Notes under the pieces: model-generated
What the model saw: the letters and a program-made list of their open reading frames with translations, nothing else
What the model was told of the DNA's origin: nothing
Databases searched by the model: none
In this document: positions 7,233-9,741 of the stretch, in pieces
Layout: each line of letters opens with the position of its first letter
Numbering within the stretch: position 1 is the stretch's first letter
Made by a program: the position numbers and the translations under genes
From: CAZIGM01 sp964538675
Lineage (GTDB): Bacteria > Bacillota > Bacilli > Tepidibacillales > Tepidibacillaceae
Assembly: GCA_964538675.1 (NCBI GenBank)
Contig: CAZIGM010000059.1
Span: forward strand, 1 to 9,741
Direction: 5' to 3'
DNA: 9,741 nt

Positions 7233-7300
7233 AAAAAACACCCCTTTTAATGTACATATCTAATTCTTTAGGACATACATTATTAGGGGGTGTTTTTTTT
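7233..7300 (+). terminator. Intrinsic terminator whose stem sequesters the next gene's Shine-Dalgarno
   Basis: AAAAAACACCCC (7233-7244) plus TT pairs with AGGGGGTGTTTTTT (7285-7298) to give 14 base pairs including one wobble. After a small internal loop AATGTA/TACATT extends the stem, closing a loop of about 21 nt. The T-run continues to 7300. It begins 4 nt after the hydrolase stop codon and so terminates that gene. Unusually, the descending arm GGGGGTG also matches the anti-Shine-Dalgarno (GGAGGUG with one G-U), and the T-run is the spacer to the ATG at 7301. The downstream gene can be translated only from read-through RNA with this stem opened. Confidence 0.8.
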
Positions 7301-7576
7301 ATGGTAAAAAGGTTATTTTATTTAATCATTACATTGGCAATTGTGTTCTATGCGTTACCTATTATTCCAATCTCTAGTCAACAAGTATTACCCAAAATGT
7401 TTAGTATAGTATGGATAGCATTTGCTTTATTAATAATTGGTGCTCAATTAAATAGTCTTTTAGATTTAGATGAAAAGAAGAGAAAGGACTTAATTAAGCT
7501 AGAAAGATATAAAACATGGAAAAAAGAACAGAGAATACTAAAATCTCAAGCGAAAAGCTATAGAAGAATGAGATGA
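7301..7576 (+). CDS. Small two-TM membrane protein with basic C-terminal tail, function unknown
   Basis: 91 residues from the ATG at 7301. Two hydrophobic segments (about 5-24 and 34-52) are joined by a short polar loop with SSQQ. They are followed by a strongly basic, helical tail (57-91, rich in Lys and Arg, ending KSYRRMR) that could bind RNA, ribosome or acidic lipid; by the positive-inside rule the tail is cytoplasmic. I do not recognise the family. GGGGGTG lies 8 nt before this ATG, which supports the start. An in-frame ATG at 7250 would give 108 residues but has no ribosome-binding site and would read through the terminator loop. Expression appears to depend on read-through from the hydrolase gene. 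A perfect palindromic terminator follows. Confidence 0.7.
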   Translation: MVKRLFYLIITLAIVFYALPIIPISSQQVLPKMFSIVWIAFALLIIGAQLNSLLDLDEKKRKDLIKLERYKTWKKEQRILKSQAKSYRRMR

Positions 7577-7581
7577 AAGAA

Positions 7582-7603
7582 AAAAAGTGCATATGCACTT
7601 TTT
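7582..7603. terminator. Perfect palindromic, bidirectional terminator
   Basis: AAAAAGTGCAT is followed directly by its reverse complement ATGCACTTTTT, giving an 11-bp arm flanked by A and T tracts on both sides. It begins 6 nt after the stop codon of the small membrane protein gene, whose transcript it should end, and could also stop minus-strand transcription coming from the agr side. Confidence 0.85.
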
Positions 7604-7772
7604 ACAGGCTGTTGAAATGTCCAATTCTGTGTACCTTGAACTAATACATTTCTTGCGTTCTGGCCTATAGACCGAATTAAATAATATTTATAAATTATCT
7701 TTATATTTGGCATTAGGCATTGAGGAATCTATTATGTTATACATAAATCCTATTATTTAATAGGTAACATCT
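7604..7772. other. Gene-free stretch between two terminators
   Basis: No open frame with a ribosome-binding site is visible on either strand. It contains AGGCTGTTGAAATGTCC near 7606, which resembles the GGCTGTTGAAA-type ends of some insertion sequences, and a CCTATTA-TT-TAATAGG hairpin at 7749-7764. Because a plus-strand terminator closes it at 7797 although no plus-strand gene lies inside, it could encode a small RNA or be an element remnant. I see no convincing promoter. Confidence 0.35.
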
Positions 7773-7797
7773 AAGAGAGGACTTGTCCCTCTTTTTT
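7773..7797 (+). terminator. Plus-strand intrinsic terminator facing the agr locus
   Basis: AAGAG(A)GGAC-TT-GTCCCTCTT forms a 9-bp stem with one bulged A, followed by a run of T on the plus strand. On the minus strand the hairpin lies 17 nt after the AgrD-like stop codon but lacks a good U-tract, so it is a weaker terminator in that direction. It either ends a plus-strand transcript from the preceding gene-free stretch or shields the agr genes from antisense read-through. Confidence 0.65.
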
Positions 7798-7814
7798 AGT
7801 TAATAGCAATAAAC

Positions 7815-7931
7815 TTATTTGATTTTTGGAGTTCTAGGTTGATAAAAGTTCCACCAAGAAGCAGGTTTCACACCACCATAGATTGCAGTAGATTTTACGA
7901 TATTAGCAACAACTGGGTATATTTTTTTCAT
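7815..7931 (-). CDS. agrD: AgrD-like cyclic lactone autoinducer peptide precursor, Ser-type
   Basis: 38 residues. A basic, amphipathic leader MKKIYPVVANIVKSTAIYGG precedes the putative pheromone region ASWWNF (24-29) and a C-terminal recognition tail YQPRTPKIK (30-38). The layout matches AgrD precursors: leader, five-residue ring starting at Cys or Ser, then a tail of the type (Y/H)(E/Q)PxxPK, as in Listeria (CFMFV then YEPKSP) and Clostridium perfringens (CLWFT then HQPEEPK). Here S25 occupies the ring nucleophile position and no Cys is present, so the product would be a lactone, as in Staphylococcus intermedius, with ring S-W-W-N-F. GGGGGT stands 6 nt before this ATG; an adjacent ATG at 7934 would add one Met. 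It begins 23 nt after the AgrC-like gene and shares its strand with agrB. Function is inferred from motif and context. Confidence 0.82.
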   Translation of the reverse strand: MKKIYPVVANIVKSTAIYGGVKPASWWNFYQPRTPKIK

Positions 7932-7954
7932 CATAGGACCCCCTTATTTTTATT

Positions 7955-8899
7955 TTATTTCTTATAATCTGTATAAAGATCTGTAGCAATCTCCTCAATG
8001 CCCATACCGATCTCATTTAGTTTCCATTTTGTATTACTCCAATCTTCTTTGTATGTATGATAATCCAATTTATTTAAGATTTCTTGTAATCTTTCTTTTA
8101 TAATTCTTTTGTTTTTTACCTCTCTATTTTTAATATAATAGATACTCCAGACAAATGTCGATATGTTGATAATAGGAAAGATGATAATACCGATTATTAT
8201 AAGCATTTGCATTGTATAAGAAAAATCTATTAGTATTTTTTCAAACATAATTAATTTATTCATTATCCATAAAAAGAGAAGGTTCAAAGTTACAAACAAG
8301 GATGTTAATGCTAATAGAGTAGGTCTAGCAATAATATGTTTGAATATATTTCCTTTTAATGAGGTGCGTTTTTTTACAATTAAATATAACAGTAAAGAAT
8401 ATTGTATAAATCTAGATGGTAATGATATTAAGAAATTTAATAGCATATCGTTATTTATTGTCTTCATAGTCAAGTCAGTTCCATATAATATTAAAGGAAC
8501 ATATAATAATTCTGTGATACCTATAGTTATAATGCCAAGAATTAGAAAAATAAAAATCTTACCCATCCACTTAAGGGCACTGGAATCACCAAAGATATCA
8601 TTTGTAAGAACAATAGCTATATAAAGAATGATAAAGGTAATTAATGAGGAAAGTCCAGAATTAAATCCAGTGTATCTAAAAATATTTGATAGTAGTGCGA
8701 CACTTATTGCTGGTATAAGTATTCTACCATAGTCATATCTATGAAAAAGTTTTTTACATTCTGGGTCTTTCCAGTAATCGAATTCTCCAACTAGAATAAG
8801 CGTAAACATAACCCAATATATTTCTTCAGGGATAGAGACGAATAATGTATTAAATAAGATTTTCTCCATAGTATCCAATTGCAATATAGACTCAAGCAT
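7955..8899 (-). CDS. AgrC-like seven-TM membrane protein lacking a histidine kinase domain
   Basis: 314 residues. Hydrophobic segments lie at about 20-38, 58-76, 83-103, 112-137, 153-176, 194-216 and 229-256. They are followed by a charged, helical cytoplasmic tail of about 58 residues (257-314) rich in Lys, Arg and Glu. An AgrC receptor would continue with about 200 residues of dimerisation and ATPase domains; no H-box, N-box or G-box is present and the frame ends cleanly at TAA, so this is not an obvious frameshift. Placed between agrB and the AgrD-like gene, it is likely a peptide receptor, transporter or immunity-type protein for this pheromone. AAGGAGA is 7 nt before the ATG. Homology to AgrC is inferred from position and topology only; an unrelated membrane family is possible. 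Confidence 0.7.
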   Translation of the reverse strand: MLESILQLDTMEKILFNTLFVSIPEEIYWVMFTLILVGEFDYWKDPECKKLFHRYDYGRILIPAISVALLSNIFRYTGFNSGLSSLITFIILYIAIVLTNDIFGDSSALKWMGKIFIFLILGIITIGITELLYVPLILYGTDLTMKTINNDMLLNFLISLPSRFIQYSLLLYLIVKKRTSLKGNIFKHIIARPTLLALTSLFVTLNLLFLWIMNKLIMFEKILIDFSYTMQMLIIIGIIIFPIINISTFVWSIYYIKNREVKNKRIIKERLQEILNKLDYHTYKEDWSNTKWKLNEIGMGIEEIATDLYTDYKK

Positions 8900-8968
8900 A
8901 TAATCTTCTCCTTAAAGATTAGTGCTAATATGTAGCAATAATAACAAATATTACATATTAATAAATCT

Positions 8969-8997
8969 ATTTTAAAGCTAATCTTAATATTTGTAAA
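8969..8997 (-). promoter_or_regulatory. Likely sigma-A promoter for the AgrC-like and AgrD-like genes
   Basis: On the minus strand TTTACA (-35, 8992-8997) and TAAAAT (-10, 8969-8974) are separated by exactly 17 nt, about 70 bp before the ATG at 8899. The pair lies in the 140-bp gap after agrB, so the receptor-like gene and agrD could be transcribed independently of agrB. Confidence 0.5.
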
Positions 8998-9039
8998 TGC
9001 CTAAAATGGAAAAAATATATTTGATATCCAAATTAAAGG

Positions 9040-9687
9040 CTAAATATTACTATTACTTTTTTTAATTTTATAATTCAGTCCATTTTTTATTATGTCAAAG
9101 AATTTATGTCCTGTTGGTGATACGGCAAATAATTCTAGCAATACACCGAATGATAAGGCTATAACATACATATTTAAGCTGAGAGCAGCTAATAAAATAT
9201 TAATCATAAGCCAAATAAATAAGTAAATAATAGATAGTTTTTTATATTTTTGAATTTGTATTGGATCTGTTATTGGTTTGTTTGGGGTATCTTTTGGGGC
9301 GTATTTTATTAAGATATATAAACCAGTTATAAATGTAAGGATAATTAAGGAAATGATATGTAGTATAGTCCAATATTGATAAGTATAATTAGCAATTAAA
9401 GCTGCAATAACGAAAAGGGTCATTGATACAAAGAGGCATTTACCGAATGTATCCATATGATACCCACCTGCAATCATTCTAAGAGAACTAAATGTAAATA
9501 CTATTACTAGCATAGGCACAAGTATACCAAGAATGGCTGCGATGGAAATCATTATTATACCTTTTACTAATGCACCAAAGATAATAAAGAAACCATAATA
9601 ATAAATAGATCTTTTATTGTGATTTTCATTCATAACCGTAGCAAGATGATTAGCACAGCCATAAGACCATCTTTGAATAAATCTCAT
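9040..9687 (-). CDS. agrB: AgrB, pheromone-processing membrane cysteine endopeptidase
   Basis: 215 residues, slightly longer than the usual 190-210. The catalytic signature RMIAGGYHMDTFGKC places R70, H77 and C84, the same numbers as the essential residues of Staphylococcus aureus AgrB. The conserved block KYAPKDTPNKPI follows at about 128-139. Several hydrophobic segments span the protein, with the active site on the cytoplasmic side as in known AgrB. It cleaves the C-terminal tail of AgrD, forms the thioester/lactone macrocycle and helps export; here the likely substrate is the Ser-type precursor at 7815-7931. GGAG lies about 10 nt before the ATG. It is the first gene of the minus-strand locus in this window; its promoter may lie partly beyond the right edge. 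Confidence 0.95.
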   Translation of the reverse strand: MRFIQRWSYGCANHLATVMNENHNKRSIYYYGFFIIFGALVKGIIMISIAAILGILVPMLVIVFTFSSLRMIAGGYHMDTFGKCLFVSMTLFVIAALIANYTYQYWTILHIISLIILTFITGLYILIKYAPKDTPNKPITDPIQIQKYKKLSIIYLFIWLMINILLAALSLNMYVIALSFGVLLELFAVSPTGHKFFDIIKNGLNYKIKKSNSNI

Positions 9688-9741
9688 TATATAATCTCCG
9701 CTTTATTTGGTGCCTATACAGGAACTATATTTATTCACTGG
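9688..9741. other. agrB leader, cut by window edge
   Basis: On the minus strand this holds the agrB Shine-Dalgarno (GCGGAGATT) and AT-rich sequence including TATAGT that could be a -10. Any matching -35 would fall outside the window, so no promoter is claimed. Confidence 0.3.

Noticed and set aside
7722..7745. 18-codon minus-strand frame (MYNIIDSS...)
   Set aside because: No ribosome-binding site and no recognisable content.
8340..8624. 94-codon plus-strand frame opposite the AgrC-like gene
   Set aside because: Antisense shadow of a membrane-protein gene.
8900..9039. A second AgrD-like peptide directly after agrB, in the usual agrD position
   Set aside because: Minus-strand frames in this gap are short and lack a leader, ring residue or QPxxP tail; it looks like promoter DNA.

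Overview
The window looks like chromosomal DNA from a very AT-rich, endospore-forming member of the Bacillota. Four tandem YheC/YheD-type ATP-grasp genes, a YheB (DUF445) gene and a YheA (YlbF/YmcA-type) gene match the yheABCD set of Bacillus. A UPF0173 (YtkL-type) metallo-hydrolase and an agr-type peptide-signalling locus fit the same phylum. I cannot name a genus from sequence alone.

Layout. (1) 1-4637, minus strand: four successive YheC/YheD-like genes. The last runs off the left edge and overlaps its neighbour by 4 nt. (2) 4638-4780: divergent intergenic region with three short perfect inverted repeats and a possible mother-cell sigma-factor promoter. (3) 4781-6352, plus strand: yheB then yheA. 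(4) 6542-7228: UPF0173 hydrolase, followed by a strong intrinsic terminator whose descending arm and U-tract also form the Shine-Dalgarno region of a small two-TM protein (7301-7576). (5) 7582-7797: two terminators bracketing an apparently gene-free stretch. (6) 7815-9687, minus strand: an unusual agr-like locus in the order agrB, a seven-TM AgrC-like protein with no kinase domain, and a 38-aa AgrD-like pheromone precursor whose ring position carries Ser instead of Cys.

A structured repeat of about 155-167 bp occurs twice, in opposite orientations (1958-2124 on minus, 6366-6520 on plus). Each copy starts 11-13 nt after a stop codon and lies just upstream of the next co-oriented gene. The core is nearly identical, and several differences between copies preserve base pairing, including one hairpin replaced by an unrelated hairpin.

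The most unusual content is the agr variant (complete AgrB, kinase-less receptor-like protein, Ser-type precursor) and the paired structured repeat that brackets the yheCD-yheBA block. No kinase or response regulator is present here, so signal output must be encoded elsewhere or use another route.
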